A program made the position numbers and the translations under genes. A stretch of DNA of 64,000 bases. Source: Fodinibius roseus. GTDB taxonomy: Bacteria > Bacteroidota > Rhodothermia > Balneolales > Balneolaceae. The first letter of the stretch is position 1. Every line of letters starts with the position of its first letter. The DNA lies in the NCBI RefSeq assembly GCF_900129315.1, contig NZ_FQUS01000016.1, positions 1 to 64,000 of the forward strand, in the 5' to 3' direction. Shown piece after piece: positions 52,011 to 60,071 of the stretch. The notes beneath the pieces are model-generated. The model ran no database searches. It saw nothing but the letters and a program-made list of their open reading frames with translations, and had not been told where the DNA came from.

Positions 52011-52394
52011 CCACTTTTGGTTCTCCAAAAGTGGTGCAAAAACGACCGGCTGAGGGTTCTTCGCCTGAGCGGAGCCTGCGCGAACCTGTAAAAAGGCAAA
52101 ACTCACTCCCTCCGGTCGCTCAAACAAGCCTATTTACGGCCGGTTCGCGTCCTCCACTCCGGGCGGCTCACAACCCGAGGCCGGAAGAATAATTTTCATG
52201 GGATAAATAATCCGGCCTTGAAAAGTAAGCGCCCTGGGTGGCGGGCGTAAGGCGGAGGAATAAGAAAAATATTTGTCTGAGCCCGACCGTGTCGGGTGAG
52301 TTTATATTTTTCTCCGGAGGCGATGCGACCGCCGGGCGCTGAGTTTTCTCAGCCTTGATCTTTTCCGCACCTTTTGGTTCAAGCCAAAAGGTGC
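52011..52394 (-). repeat. Hairpin-bounded structured repeat, copy 3 (most complete)
   Basis: The left hairpin is CCACTTTTGG (52011-52020) with CCAAAAGTGG (52025-52034). The right hairpin is GCACCTTTTGG (52367-52377) with CCAAAAGGTGC (52384-52394). The internal long stem is GAAAAGTAAGCGCCC (52220-52234) with GGGCGCTGAGTTTTC (52334-52348), 13 of 15 pairs, enclosing the nested hairpin CCCGACC/TCGGG. Compared with copy 1 the stem has changed from GCGTC/GACGC to GCGCCC/GGGCGC, so pairing is kept. It ends 38 bp from the stop of the minus-strand HAD phosphatase gene. No coding sequence lies in 51961-52432. Confidence 0.78.
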
Positions 52395-52432
52395 AAAGAG
52401 TTTATCAAGGAAAAAAGTAACTATACAAATTA

Positions 52433-53203
52433 TTATACCTTCGTTGACATTTTTTCTGACAGACCTTCCCTGTTTTTTTTAATAACGCGGTTATAAGCCA
52501 TTAACACAGCTTCGGTTACTTTCGCATTGAGGACTTCTGCGTGTTCCTTCACTTCAGACACAGCATTGTCAGGGGCATACGGCTGTCCCACAATCTTCAA
52601 TCCGGGAATATCACCGCTGCTATCACCGATATAGGCCACTTCACGGGGAGTGATGTCCATCAGTTCACAAAGCCGGAGGATGCCGTTCTCTTTATTGTTA
52701 TCCGCAAGGATGATATTTATCGATACTTCCGTTTTGTGTACTTCAAAAATAGGATAACCCTTTGCGACATATTCCTTAATAGCGGGAAATGCATCGTCAA
52801 TCACCTCTTTTTCCGGGTGAATCAACCCGGCATCCATTTTTTTGGTAAATTCAAGAATCATTCCGGGATATTCCGGTATTATTTCCCGTTCAAGCCATGC
52901 TTTAAGTTCATCCACCTGCTGCTGCGCCTTTTCATCAAAGACCGGCAAAAATTGAACTTCATAGTTTTCAATACTGCATACACCCGCACTTTCGAATACC
53001 GCCGGATGTGTAACATTCAGCCATTGCGCCACCGCCTCTACATAAGGCAGCGGGCGTCCCGAACAGATAGTCAGTGGCGGAACAGCGATATCATTGACAT
53101 GCTGGTCATTCAGCCTCCGGATTTCGGAAAGAAGATTCCAATCGGGTGATTTAAAAGGAGTGGAAACACAACCATCGAGGTCCGTGATAAAGAGTTTGAT
53201 CAT
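52433..53203 (-). CDS. HAD-superfamily phosphatase (Cof/phosphoglycolate-phosphatase-like)
   Basis: A 256-residue HAD hydrolase. Motif I is FITDLDGCVSTPF (nucleophile Asp8, Asp10). Motif II is TICSGRPLPYVEAVAQWL. The metal-binding motif IV is YIGDSSGDIPGLKIV near residues 193-207. A type IIB cap (VFESAGVCSIENYEVQFLPV to about 160) is typical of the sugar-phosphate and phosphoglycolate phosphatases of the Cof/MPGP type. The substrate is not evident. It shares the minus strand with the VWA-domain gene, 75 bp downstream of that gene's stop, so the two may be co-transcribed. The C-terminal tail after LMAYNRVIKKN is poorly conserved. Confidence 0.88.
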   Translation of the reverse strand: MIKLFITDLDGCVSTPFKSPDWNLLSEIRRLNDQHVNDIAVPPLTICSGRPLPYVEAVAQWLNVTHPAVFESAGVCSIENYEVQFLPVFDEKAQQQVDELKAWLEREIIPEYPGMILEFTKKMDAGLIHPEKEVIDDAFPAIKEYVAKGYPIFEVHKTEVSINIILADNNKENGILRLCELMDITPREVAYIGDSSGDIPGLKIVGQPYAPDNAVSEVKEHAEVLNAKVTEAVLMAYNRVIKKNREGLSEKMSTKV

Positions 53204-53278
53204 TGGTTAAAAAAGTTACGTTTAATAAAATTATGCTTGGTCGCTGCCTGTTTCTTCCAAATACTTAAAAGCGCGTGT

Positions 53279-54304
53279 TCAAGATTCTTTAGCGGTATAG
53301 TATGGAAAGGTGATGCCGACGATGACAAACAACAGTCCGAAGCCGGCCAGCCACTGGAATTGGTTTTTAAAATCAGCATACTCCTGGCTGGCAAATTCTC
53401 CCTGTTGAAGTTCATCCAGACGTCCCAAAAACGCATCGATCCCCGAACTTCCACTCCGGATCTCATAATATTCCCCATCCCCCTCATTCGCAATCGATCG
53501 AAGAACTTCTGCCTCGAGGTGCGTATTTACCACCTTGCCGTCCTCTCCTCTTTTGTACCCCATCAGGGAGCCTGAGTCGTCATACAACGGGATGGTCGAT
53601 CCGGACTCCGTACCCAACCCCAACGTATAAATCGATACGTTTTGCTCTCTCAACTGTTCAAGTGCCGAGCTGTAATCATCACCATGATTTTCGCCATCCG
53701 AGATAATCATTAATACTTTGGCCGCACCTGAGCTCTGTTCTTCCCCGTCCCCGGAATCAAAGGCCTCAGCTGCGGTTTCCATCGCTGCGCTGAAATCCGT
53801 AGATGACGTTGGCATCTGGTCCGTTTCCGCAATATTCAAAAACAGTCGTAAAGCCGAGTAATCCAGCGTCATCGGCGACTGCAGGTAGGCCTCCCCGGTA
53901 AAGACGATGAGTCCCACCCGATCCCCCTGTAATTTTTCAACCATGCGGGTAATTTCATATTTGGCCTTTTCAAGTCGACTCGGCTTAACATCTTCCGCAT
54001 TCATGCTGGCGGAAAGATCAAGAGCTACCAGCAGATCTACACCTTGTCGTTTCACCTCGCGAACTTCCGTCCCAACCTTCGGTCCCGCTGCAGCAATGAT
54101 AAGTAAAGCCAGTCCCACATAAAGACAAATATGCCGGATTCGTTTACCCAGTGGCCAAAATCCCTTACGCAACTTCTGCAGTAATTGCTCGCCGAAATAA
54201 GATTTTCTCCTCTCATCCAATCGCCTGTTGTACCAGTAAGTCAGCCCGATCAGAAGGGGAATAATCAACAGTAACCACAGGTAGAGGCTTTGCTGCCAAA
54301 TCAT
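53279..54304 (-). CDS. VWA-domain membrane protein, BatA/BatB-like
   Basis: A 341-residue inner-membrane protein. Helices lie at about 8-25 (YLWLLLIIPLLIGLTYWY), 57-74 (RHICLYVGLALLIIAAAG) and near the C-terminus (AGFGLLFVIVGITFPY). Between them is a von Willebrand factor A domain (about 88-295). The metal-ion-dependent adhesion site is DLSASM (Asp96, Ser98, Ser100), with the later TSSTDFSAAMETA and IISDGENHGDD elements. The layout is that of the Bat (aerotolerance-associated) proteins. In Bacteroidota these usually sit next to a MoxR ATPase, a DUF58 protein and other Bat genes. Here none is nearby on either side, so this is a lone copy or the end of a scattered set. Confidence 0.88.
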   Translation of the reverse strand: MIWQQSLYLWLLLIIPLLIGLTYWYNRRLDERRKSYFGEQLLQKLRKGFWPLGKRIRHICLYVGLALLIIAAAGPKVGTEVREVKRQGVDLLVALDLSASMNAEDVKPSRLEKAKYEITRMVEKLQGDRVGLIVFTGEAYLQSPMTLDYSALRLFLNIAETDQMPTSSTDFSAAMETAAEAFDSGDGEEQSSGAAKVLMIISDGENHGDDYSSALEQLREQNVSIYTLGLGTESGSTIPLYDDSGSLMGYKRGEDGKVVNTHLEAEVLRSIANEGDGEYYEIRSGSSGIDAFLGRLDELQQGEFASQEYADFKNQFQWLAGFGLLFVIVGITFPYYTAKES

Positions 54305-54841
54305 AGTTAAATCGTATCAGAATTAAAAAATCAGTCTATATAATACATAACTCAATAAGATAACTGAAATTGCGGGAGTCGACAATTTTATCTGCGGACA
54401 AACAGTCGTTCCGAAGTACGGAAGCCTGCGTCCGATTATCAGACCGGTTCTTGCTCACACTCCTGGAATGTTGGGATTATAAATTCTAAAATTTTAAGAG
54501 GTCTTGGAAAAACCTGGGGTTTTATTCAACAACAACCCCTGATCGATGTCAAAACCGCAGTGTATAGACGATACATGAGGATGTTGAAATCACGAAAATA
54601 TAGCAATTGGGCAAAACAGCGACTTTGCAAAGGCTCTATAAGAATTTGGAGGGCTAAGTCCTTATTATTACATTGGTTATACTTAAAATTATGAGAGGGC
54701 AAACATTGGAGTGAATAATTCAGTTGCTTACATGAACAAATAATCCTCAAAGTGGCTGTATTGTCTACATTCAGGGATGCGGTTTCCTATTCGCTCACAG
54801 TTACGCTCAAAAAACAAAAACCAAACTAACGGGGTATAAAT
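54305..54841. other. Divergent intergenic region containing a MITE-like repeat
   Basis: These 537 bp lie between the VWA gene and the beta-helix lipoprotein gene, which point away from each other. Copy 4 of the MITE-like repeat occupies 54498-54638. The rest shows no gene and no strong promoter consensus. A frame at 54526-54750 on the minus strand is internal to the repeat and is not called. Confidence 0.4.
54498..54638 (+). repeat. MITE-like repeat, copy 4
   Basis: The left end is AGAGGTCTTGGAAAAACC. The right end on the opposite strand is TATAGAGCCTTTGCAAAG. The interior (GTGTATAGACGATACAT, then GAGGATGTTGAAATCACGAA) aligns with copies 2 and 3. Length is about 141 bp, the same size as copy 1. 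Confidence 0.65.
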
Positions 54842-55894
54842 ATGATCGCTAAACATTTCATCATGTCCATAGGAATATTCACAATCACCGGTTTTCTTAC
54901 CTTAAGTTGCGACAATGTCACAAGTAGCTCAGGCAGTACAGATAATGCAAATAACATAGAATCCATTGCCGGCAAAGCTAATAGTAACAAGACAACAAGC
55001 GCCCTGAGTACTTGTAAAAATGCCGGTGATACCGGTATGACGGCAGTATATGTAAACCAATCGTTAAAGGATGTCACCATCGATTTTGATAATCACAATT
55101 GTGATATGGCCATCTATTTTGATGAGAATGCTCCCAGGAAAGCATCTGTCCGTAATACCACGGTTATACAGGAAACCGGCGACAGCGGCGAGAGTACAGG
55201 TGTCTGGAATAACGGAGCGGATGTCACCGTTACACGCTCCACATTTATCACTGATTTTAGCGGACGGTTTGTTCCTATTCGATTCGACGAGGGAGCAAAG
55301 GGAACAATATCGTCAAATGAGCTTACCGGCACTCATCGCGTGGGCATACTTGCACGAGGGACTGAAACCAGTGTAGGAATCAAAAGCAATTCCATTGTCG
55401 GCAGTGGAGCTAAAACAAGCGGATGGGCCGAAAATGGTATTCAGATTGACCAGGGGGCCGCTGCAGAAGTAATTAATAATGAAATTACCGGACATTGGTG
55501 GGACGGGGAATCGAACTTCGGCTCTACTGCGCTCTTGATATTGGGGACGAATTCCAAAGTCACCAATAATACGTTACACAACAACGAATTCAGTATTTAT
55601 CTTGTGGGCAACGATAACAGAGTGACCGGAAACCGGACAAGTTCTGAAATAGAGAGTCAGTCCAGTTATAACTTTAAAGCATATGGCGCTTTGGTTGGCG
55701 GATCAGATAACCACCTGGCCGGCAACAATTTTAACAGTGAAGAAAGTACCGGGGCAATTGGTGTTTATGTATTTCCGGGAACATCAGAAAACAATATCAC
55801 TGGCAATCGCATTAATGGATTTGATACATTTTTATATGACGGCGGAGACGATTCTATGATCCGGGGAACACCGGCTCCTCCCCAGGAAATATAA
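54842..55894 (+). CDS. Right-handed parallel beta-helix lipoprotein
   Basis: The 350-residue lipoprotein has lipobox LTLSC (Cys23). Beyond a short Ser/Asn-rich linker the whole protein is made of short Asn/Gly/Thr-rich turns of about 20-24 residues, as in the NosD/pectate-lyase-like parallel beta-helix families (NNEITGHWWDGESNFGSTAL, LGTNSKVTNNTLHNNEFSIY, LVGNDNRVTGNRTSSEIESQ). No catalytic triad can be assigned. It may be a polysaccharide lyase or hydrolase relative, or a surface-binding protein. The gene is single, with a MITE-like repeat 200 bp upstream. A GGGG-containing stretch about 8 bp before the ATG may act as the ribosome-binding site. Confidence 0.75.
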   Translation: MIAKHFIMSIGIFTITGFLTLSCDNVTSSSGSTDNANNIESIAGKANSNKTTSALSTCKNAGDTGMTAVYVNQSLKDVTIDFDNHNCDMAIYFDENAPRKASVRNTTVIQETGDSGESTGVWNNGADVTVTRSTFITDFSGRFVPIRFDEGAKGTISSNELTGTHRVGILARGTETSVGIKSNSIVGSGAKTSGWAENGIQIDQGAAAEVINNEITGHWWDGESNFGSTALLILGTNSKVTNNTLHNNEFSIYLVGNDNRVTGNRTSSEIESQSSYNFKAYGALVGGSDNHLAGNNFNSEESTGAIGVYVFPGTSENNITGNRINGFDTFLYDGGDDSMIRGTPAPPQEI

Positions 55895-55978
55895 ATTGTG
55901 CTGCGGATCATCGGGGTTAAGCCCTCCATGCTAAAAAGGGCTGGGCATGCCATCGGTTTTTAAAATCAATGTCAAAAT

Positions 55979-56806
55979 CTAATCCGGCTCATTATCTGCC
56001 AATGGAGTTTTCATCATGCCCCTTATGGTCTGGTCTTCATCCTTATCAAATTCATCGAGTCCGATCCTGATGTTTTTAGGTTCGGGATTCAGGCGGAAGG
56101 TTTGGGCAAGGCGATCCCAAAACGAAAACAGCGAGCTGTAATTGGAGTCGGTTTCGGGCTGCCACCGGGAATGATGCACCCGGTGCATGTTGGGCGTAAC
56201 AATGACTGTCCGCAGGTAACGGTCAAACTTTTCCGGCAGCCCGACATTGGCGTGATGAAACTGAACCACGGCAAACATGATCGTTTCATAGAGCACCAGT
56301 TCCCAGAGATAGACTCCGAAGAAGGCAATCAGGGGTATCCTGAACAGGGAAGAGAAGAAAATTTCACCCAGATGAAAACGGCTGGCGGTGGTTACATCCA
56401 TTTCGGTATCTGAATGATGCACCCGGTGAAAACGCCAAAAAAAGGGGATTTCATGATTGATCCGGTGCCAGGCATACATCCAAAAATCAAGCAAGAGTAC
56501 GGCTCCTATGCCATGGATCCACAGGGGCATGGTGATAAATGATCCCAACCAATGCAACATTCCGAAGCCGTTCTCTTCTGCCCAAACCGAGGCAACCATC
56601 CACAATCCGACAAATACCACACTGACCAGCAGCGCATTAATCGCACCAATTACCAGGTTTCGAAATGCATGAAGGCCGCGGATCTTGAACGAATTATTAA
56701 ACCAGGCATAAAACGGCTGGACGCTTTCCCACATAAATAACACAACCAGTCCGGCTCCCATCAGGATGACCTGGGTTTGCTGCAACTGCTGAAGAAGCGA
56801 TTCCAT
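55979..56806 (-). CDS. Sterol desaturase / fatty acid hydroxylase family membrane enzyme
   Basis: A 275-residue di-iron membrane enzyme. The histidine boxes are HRINH (114-118), HRVHH (127-131), FHHANV near 188 and the final MHRVHH near 214. Hydrophobic helices lie at about 13-30, 50-72 and 90-112 and in the fourth block (LFRIPLIAFFGVYLWELVLY). This order and spacing identify the FA_hydroxylase family, which hydroxylates or desaturates sterols, carotenoids or fatty acyl chains. In Bacteroidota and Balneolota such genes often act on lipids or carotenoids; the exact substrate is not readable. It is a single minus-strand gene converging on the beta-helix gene, with an 84 bp gap. Confidence 0.92.
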   Translation of the reverse strand: MESLLQQLQQTQVILMGAGLVVLFMWESVQPFYAWFNNSFKIRGLHAFRNLVIGAINALLVSVVFVGLWMVASVWAEENGFGMLHWLGSFITMPLWIHGIGAVLLLDFWMYAWHRINHEIPFFWRFHRVHHSDTEMDVTTASRFHLGEIFFSSLFRIPLIAFFGVYLWELVLYETIMFAVVQFHHANVGLPEKFDRYLRTVIVTPNMHRVHHSRWQPETDSNYSSLFSFWDRLAQTFRLNPEPKNIRIGLDEFDKDEDQTIRGMMKTPLADNEPD

Positions 56807-57176
56807 AGTAATTATACTGATTATATTAAAAAAGTGAGCATCCTGTCACTTTCGGTCGTCCACTCAGACAACTCCGCCGTAGAACCATTTATTCAACAGC
56901 TGGATTTTGCAACATCCACCCGGGACAACCGTCTTCCAACCGCTTTTATTTGAAACTGTGCTGCTTGCGCAGTTCTACGGCTTTATCGGCCATCGCACAC
57001 AAAGGTCCCCGGCAACAGGCTGCAATTTGTCCGTCTCTGGGCAGGTCTTTGATCCGCTTTCTCTATTGTCCGGAGGGGTGGAAATTAAATAAAATCAAAA
57101 TAAATCTGTATGACACAAGTTAACAAAATAGGCTTCAAGTTAAAATATTAGTATCTTTCTGGCCTAACAGGCAGCA
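56807..57176. other. Intergenic region with a decayed rhodanese gene
   Basis: This 370 bp gap contains the pseudogene at 56889-57089. The remaining 87 bp on the right (57090-57176) is AT-rich and would hold the promoter of the small secreted gene, but I see no clear boxes. Nothing recognisable lies between 56807 and 56888. Confidence 0.4.
56889..57089 (-). pseudogene. Decayed rhodanese (ArsR-rhodanese-type regulator) fragment
   Basis: On the minus strand one frame reads RKRIKDLPRDGQIAACCRGP, LCAMADKAVELRKQHSFK, a stop, KRLEDGCPGWMLQNPAVE, then a stop. This matches the rhodanese half of ArsR-rhodanese fusion regulators, whose active-site loop is of the form CRGPxC and whose tail resembles KRLEDGFPEWKxxGLPVE. 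One in-frame stop lies just before RKRIKDL and one just before KRLEDG. The N-terminal helix-turn-helix half is missing. Such regulators are often linked to DUF2892 proteins and efflux pumps, which lie a few kb to the right here. It is a dead remnant. Confidence 0.8.
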
Positions 57177-57578
57177 ATGAAAAAATATATGAATACGGAA
57201 AATATATCTGGCGCGCTTCTCCCCTTTCTGATGACAGCAGTGTTGCTCTCATACAGCATGGAAGGCGTATCCCCATCTGTTGCTGTTTCTTATGACTCCA
57301 GCCAGCAAGGCTCCCTGTGTATAAATGCACTTCAGGCTTCATTCGTGAAAGCTAACAATCACCCATCCGGAGTTCGGCAAAATGAGGAACAGTCAACTCC
57401 TTCTCAGGGAGCAACTGCTGTTTCCTCTACCTGCAACATATCTTTACAGGTAATACCGGTAGAAAAGCAGCATCTGGCTGCACCACATGAGAGCCGTCTC
57501 TTATTCCCTCCCTATACTTCTGTTGTTTCCTCGCAATCTTTTGTATTCCAGGAGCCTGATCCGCCCCAGACTAGTTAA
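57177..57578 (+). CDS. Small protein of unknown function with N-terminal hydrophobic segment
   Basis: A 133-residue frame starting MKKYMNTENISGALLPFLMT with a hydrophobic stretch at about 11-25, which may be a signal peptide. The rest is Ser/Gln/Pro-rich with two cysteines (LCINALQ, TCNISLQV), ending PPYTSVVSSQSFVFQEPDPP. No family is recognised. Small secreted proteins with a Pro-rich tail like this occur near heavy-metal or multidrug efflux genes in related bacteria. The position between a rhodanese pseudogene and the TlpA genes would fit, but homology is not shown. The start is the ATG at 57177. Codon use does not allow a firm statement on whether it is real. Confidence 0.45.
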   Translation: MKKYMNTENISGALLPFLMTAVLLSYSMEGVSPSVAVSYDSSQQGSLCINALQASFVKANNHPSGVRQNEEQSTPSQGATAVSSTCNISLQVIPVEKQHLAAPHESRLLFPPYTSVVSSQSFVFQEPDPPQTS

Positions 57579-57823
57579 AAGCCTGCCTGTACTGTATCCC
57601 TACGAACCCGCAGCCGGATTCCGTGATTCTTCACTAATATTCAACTGCAGTATTCCTTGCTTCTGACTGCCAGAAAAAGGATTCAATTAGCTAAGCGTAT
57701 AGTCTGATTGACATTGAGCGGGAGGAAGGCTTGCAGGACTCCTGTTCCCGATTGGTCTGCCAGAGCCAATGGAACAGACTTATCAACAGAATCAACATAT
57801 TTCACGAATTAACTTTTTTCAAT

Positions 57824-58390
57824 ATGACCTTCACCAGCTTCACAAAACAACTTCTATTCAGTATCACCATTGCAGGATTGCTTATGACCTGCGACACGGC
57901 CAAAGAGCAACTGCCAAATAATACTGATCAAACCACTTCCGATACCGCCGGAGCTCACAATAGTGACCGTGAATTTACAACTGCTCCTGATTTTACCCTC
58001 AGAACGATGGGGGGAGAGGAGTTCACCCTGTCCGACCAGCAGGGTCGTGTTGTCGTACTCAACTTCTGGGCTACCTGGTGCGCTCCCTGCCGTAAAGAGA
58101 TTCCCGACTTCATGGAATTGCATGAAGAGTTAAAGGATGATGGCGTCCTTTTCGCCGGCATTTCTCTTGATGAGGAAGGATGGGAGAAAGTGCGTCCCTA
58201 TGCCGAAGATATGGGTATAAATTATCCTATTATGGTTGATGACGGAGGCGTATCGCGTAAGTATGGACCCATTCGTACCATACCCACTACCTTTATCATT
58301 AATAAAAAGGGACAGGTCGAATACGTCGCACCGGGCATGCTCACGAAAGACAAACTGCAGCCCATACTTGAAAAACTGGCTGCCCGGTAA
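57824..58390 (+). CDS. TlpA-like thioredoxin-fold lipoprotein
   Basis: The start is placed at the ATG at 57824, which gives a lipoprotein signal ending LMTC (Cys23). A longer frame from a TTG at 57731 adds a non-signal leader and is unlikely. The 188-residue product has an AhpC/TSA/TlpA domain (about 52-185) with the redox pair WCAPC (Cys86, Cys89), then GVLFAGISLDEEGWEKVRPY and the cis-Pro segment PTTFIINKKGQ. It should act in the periplasm, anchored to a membrane, reducing disulfides or apocytochrome. A second TlpA-like gene follows after 62 bp. Confidence 0.92.
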   Translation: MTFTSFTKQLLFSITIAGLLMTCDTAKEQLPNNTDQTTSDTAGAHNSDREFTTAPDFTLRTMGGEEFTLSDQQGRVVVLNFWATWCAPCRKEIPDFMELHEELKDDGVLFAGISLDEEGWEKVRPYAEDMGINYPIMVDDGGVSRKYGPIRTIPTTFIINKKGQVEYVAPGMLTKDKLQPILEKLAAR

Positions 58391-58452
58391 CCACAATACG
58401 GGGTATTCGACACTCCTTAGGCGGAACATAAACTCATTACAACCATCACACC

Positions 58453-59073
58453 ATGATCTCTGACAAAAAGAAAGAAACAAGCAGCTGGAAACGCAGCCTT
58501 ATAGAGTGGGGCGTTATTTTGGCAACCGGGGCTATCCTTTACGCCACCGGCTTACATACCGAGGTGCTCGGCACCATGCAGCGCGCCCTGCTGTGGACCG
58601 GCCTCTTTGATGCGGATACATCCGAGATCACCACGACCGACGGCCCCATGCTCTCGGATGCGGACTACCGTTTCGCCCTGGAAACAACGGAGGGACAAAC
58701 GGTAGCACTGGACGATTACCGCGGCGATGTGGTCTTTGTCAATGTCTGGGCTTCCTGGTGTCCGCCCTGTGTGGCCGAGATGCCGACCATCAAAACGCTC
58801 TACGACAATGTCAGCAGCCATGAAAACATAACATTCATGTTACTTTCGATGGACGAAAACAAACAGAAAGCCGTTGATTTCATGAAGGGAAAAGGGTTTC
58901 CGATGCCTTACTATTTTCCGGCCTCGGCACTGCCAAATGAATTTCGAAGCCCCTACCTGCCGACCACCTATGTACTCTCAAAAGAGGGGAAAGTTATCTA
59001 TAAGAAGGAAGGCATTGCCGATTACAGCTCGCCTGATTTTGCCCGGTGGATGATAGAAATGGCCGAGAAATAA
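58453..59073 (+). CDS. TlpA-like thioredoxin anchored by an N-terminal membrane helix
   Basis: A 206-residue protein with a basic N-terminus (KKKETSSWKRS) and one membrane helix at about 17-33 (IEWGVILATGAILYATG). A periplasmic TlpA domain follows with the redox pair WCPPC (Cys103, Cys106; FVNVWASWCPPCVAEM). Helix and strand landmarks are NITFMLLSMDENKQKAVDFM, and the cis-Pro loop is LPTTYVLSKEGKV. It differs from the upstream paralogue in being helix-anchored rather than lipid-anchored. The two may form an electron relay or serve different partners such as cytochrome maturation. They form a likely operon (62 bp gap). Confidence 0.92.
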   Translation: MISDKKKETSSWKRSLIEWGVILATGAILYATGLHTEVLGTMQRALLWTGLFDADTSEITTTDGPMLSDADYRFALETTEGQTVALDDYRGDVVFVNVWASWCPPCVAEMPTIKTLYDNVSSHENITFMLLSMDENKQKAVDFMKGKGFPMPYYFPASALPNEFRSPYLPTTYVLSKEGKVIYKKEGIADYSSPDFARWMIEMAEK

Positions 59074-59394
59074 TGTGATCAATCCACCCTCTGGGCACCG
59101 CTGCTGTGAGTGTAATCATAGCCGGCTTTATTTTGAGCTGTACCTTCATACATTTAAATCTGAAAACCTTAAACTGATTGAGAAGAAACCAAATTTAATA
59201 AAAAGAATGGTCTTTAAATCTTAACTGTTCACACATGCTATAAAGAATTATTATTGGCAGTAACATCCATAACTCCACTAAATACCCATACGTACTGTAC
59301 AAGAAGACAAACAATTCTGGACGATCGCTATGCGAGCGGCATCTATATCCATCCGTGGAACGAAGCCCAAGCGCTTTTTTAAAGACAAAAGCTG
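59074..59394. other. Convergent intergenic region, nothing recognised
   Basis: 321 bp lie between the converging TlpA and DUF2892 genes. No gene, repeat family member or strong terminator hairpin is visible. A plus-strand frame from 59330 runs over the DUF2892 gene and is a shadow. Confidence 0.4.
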
Positions 59395-59646
59395 TTACCT
59401 TTGCCTTCCGGTTGAAACTTTTTCCTCCACCCCGATGCCCAGCCTGGCAAAAATTTGTTCAGCCAAACACCATCTGGTAAAAGCCGACTGGAATAAATTA
59501 AGACCGACAAACAGCGTCAGCAAAAACCAGTAGGGACTTACGAAATATCCCAATGCCACACTTAGCGTTACAAATGTACCTGCCAGAATACGTATCGCGC
59601 GTTCCATCGGCCGCATTGTTGAACAACCTGGATTTTGAATATTCAT
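59395..59646 (-). CDS. DUF2892 (YgaP-like transmembrane) small membrane protein
   Basis: The 83-residue protein matches DUF2892: the N-terminal MERAIRILAGTFVTLSVALG, the Pro-Trp pair in SPYWFLLTLFVGLNLFQSAF, and the ending TRWCLAEQIFARLG with a conserved cysteine. Two membrane helices lie at about 19-35 and 40-55. In other bacteria this domain is the membrane part of YgaP-type rhodanese proteins and is often encoded beside sulfur-transfer, ArsR or efflux genes. It is the last gene of the efflux operon, 39 bp after the PII-like gene. A decayed rhodanese gene lies 2.3 kb away, fitting a once larger cluster. The start is the ATG at 59646, with further in-frame ATGs at residues 11 and 14. Confidence 0.85.
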   Translation of the reverse strand: MNIQNPGCSTMRPMERAIRILAGTFVTLSVALGYFVSPYWFLLTLFVGLNLFQSAFTRWCLAEQIFARLGIGVEEKVSTGRQR

Positions 59647-59685
59647 GATATTGTTTTTTGCAGATTATTGAAATTTACTGTTTGA

Positions 59686-60006
59686 TTAAACCGATTTTTC
59701 TACGTTCAGAGAATACGCATGGATTGGATTCTGCTGCTCGGCACCTGTTTCCCTGTTATATGCTTTGACTTCGTCAAGCACACGCCCCACGCATCTTCCA
59801 TCCTGGATCGAAAAAAACAGCGTGGAATAAATGCCGTGATTATCGCCGGCGAACCAGTTTGTGATGTCCGGCTGGTATTCCTCCGTTCTGAAACCGTGAA
59901 CACTGGTCTCGCTATAAATGGGTACCTTCTGTCGTGCTAAGATCTTACGGACGTCATCGGTATATTCTTCAACACTGAGTATTATTAATAACTTCATTGT
60001 ATTCAT
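59686..60006 (-). CDS. PII-like small protein linked to RND efflux
   Basis: The best start is the ATG at 60006 (MNTMKLLIILSVEEYTDDVR), with another ATG at 59997. A longer frame from a GTG at 60048 is less likely. The product of about 106 residues has a beta-alpha-beta-beta-alpha-beta pattern like PII nitrogen-regulator and related ferredoxin-like proteins: LLIILSVEEYTDDVRKILAR, then FRTEEYQPDITNWFAGD, then STLFFSIQDGRCVGRVLDEV. The tyrosine-containing T-loop of true PII is not evident. It is 65 bp downstream of the RND permease and upstream of DUF2892, so it is an operon member. A role in sensing or modulating the pump is inference. Confidence 0.65.
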   Translation of the reverse strand: MNTMKLLIILSVEEYTDDVRKILARQKVPIYSETSVHGFRTEEYQPDITNWFAGDNHGIYSTLFFSIQDGRCVGRVLDEVKAYNRETGAEQQNPIHAYSLNVEKSV

Positions 60007-60071
60007 GGTTTTGTGTATTAAAATCGTATCCGAATGATCGTTAGCCACCCGGATACAAGTAATATTTGGCG

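Noticed and set aside
56907-57092. Plus-strand frame over the rhodanese remnant
   Set aside because: It is the antisense shadow of the decayed rhodanese sequence on the minus strand.
57731-57823. N-terminal extension of the first TlpA protein from a TTG codon
   Set aside because: It would bury the lipoprotein signal that begins at 57824.
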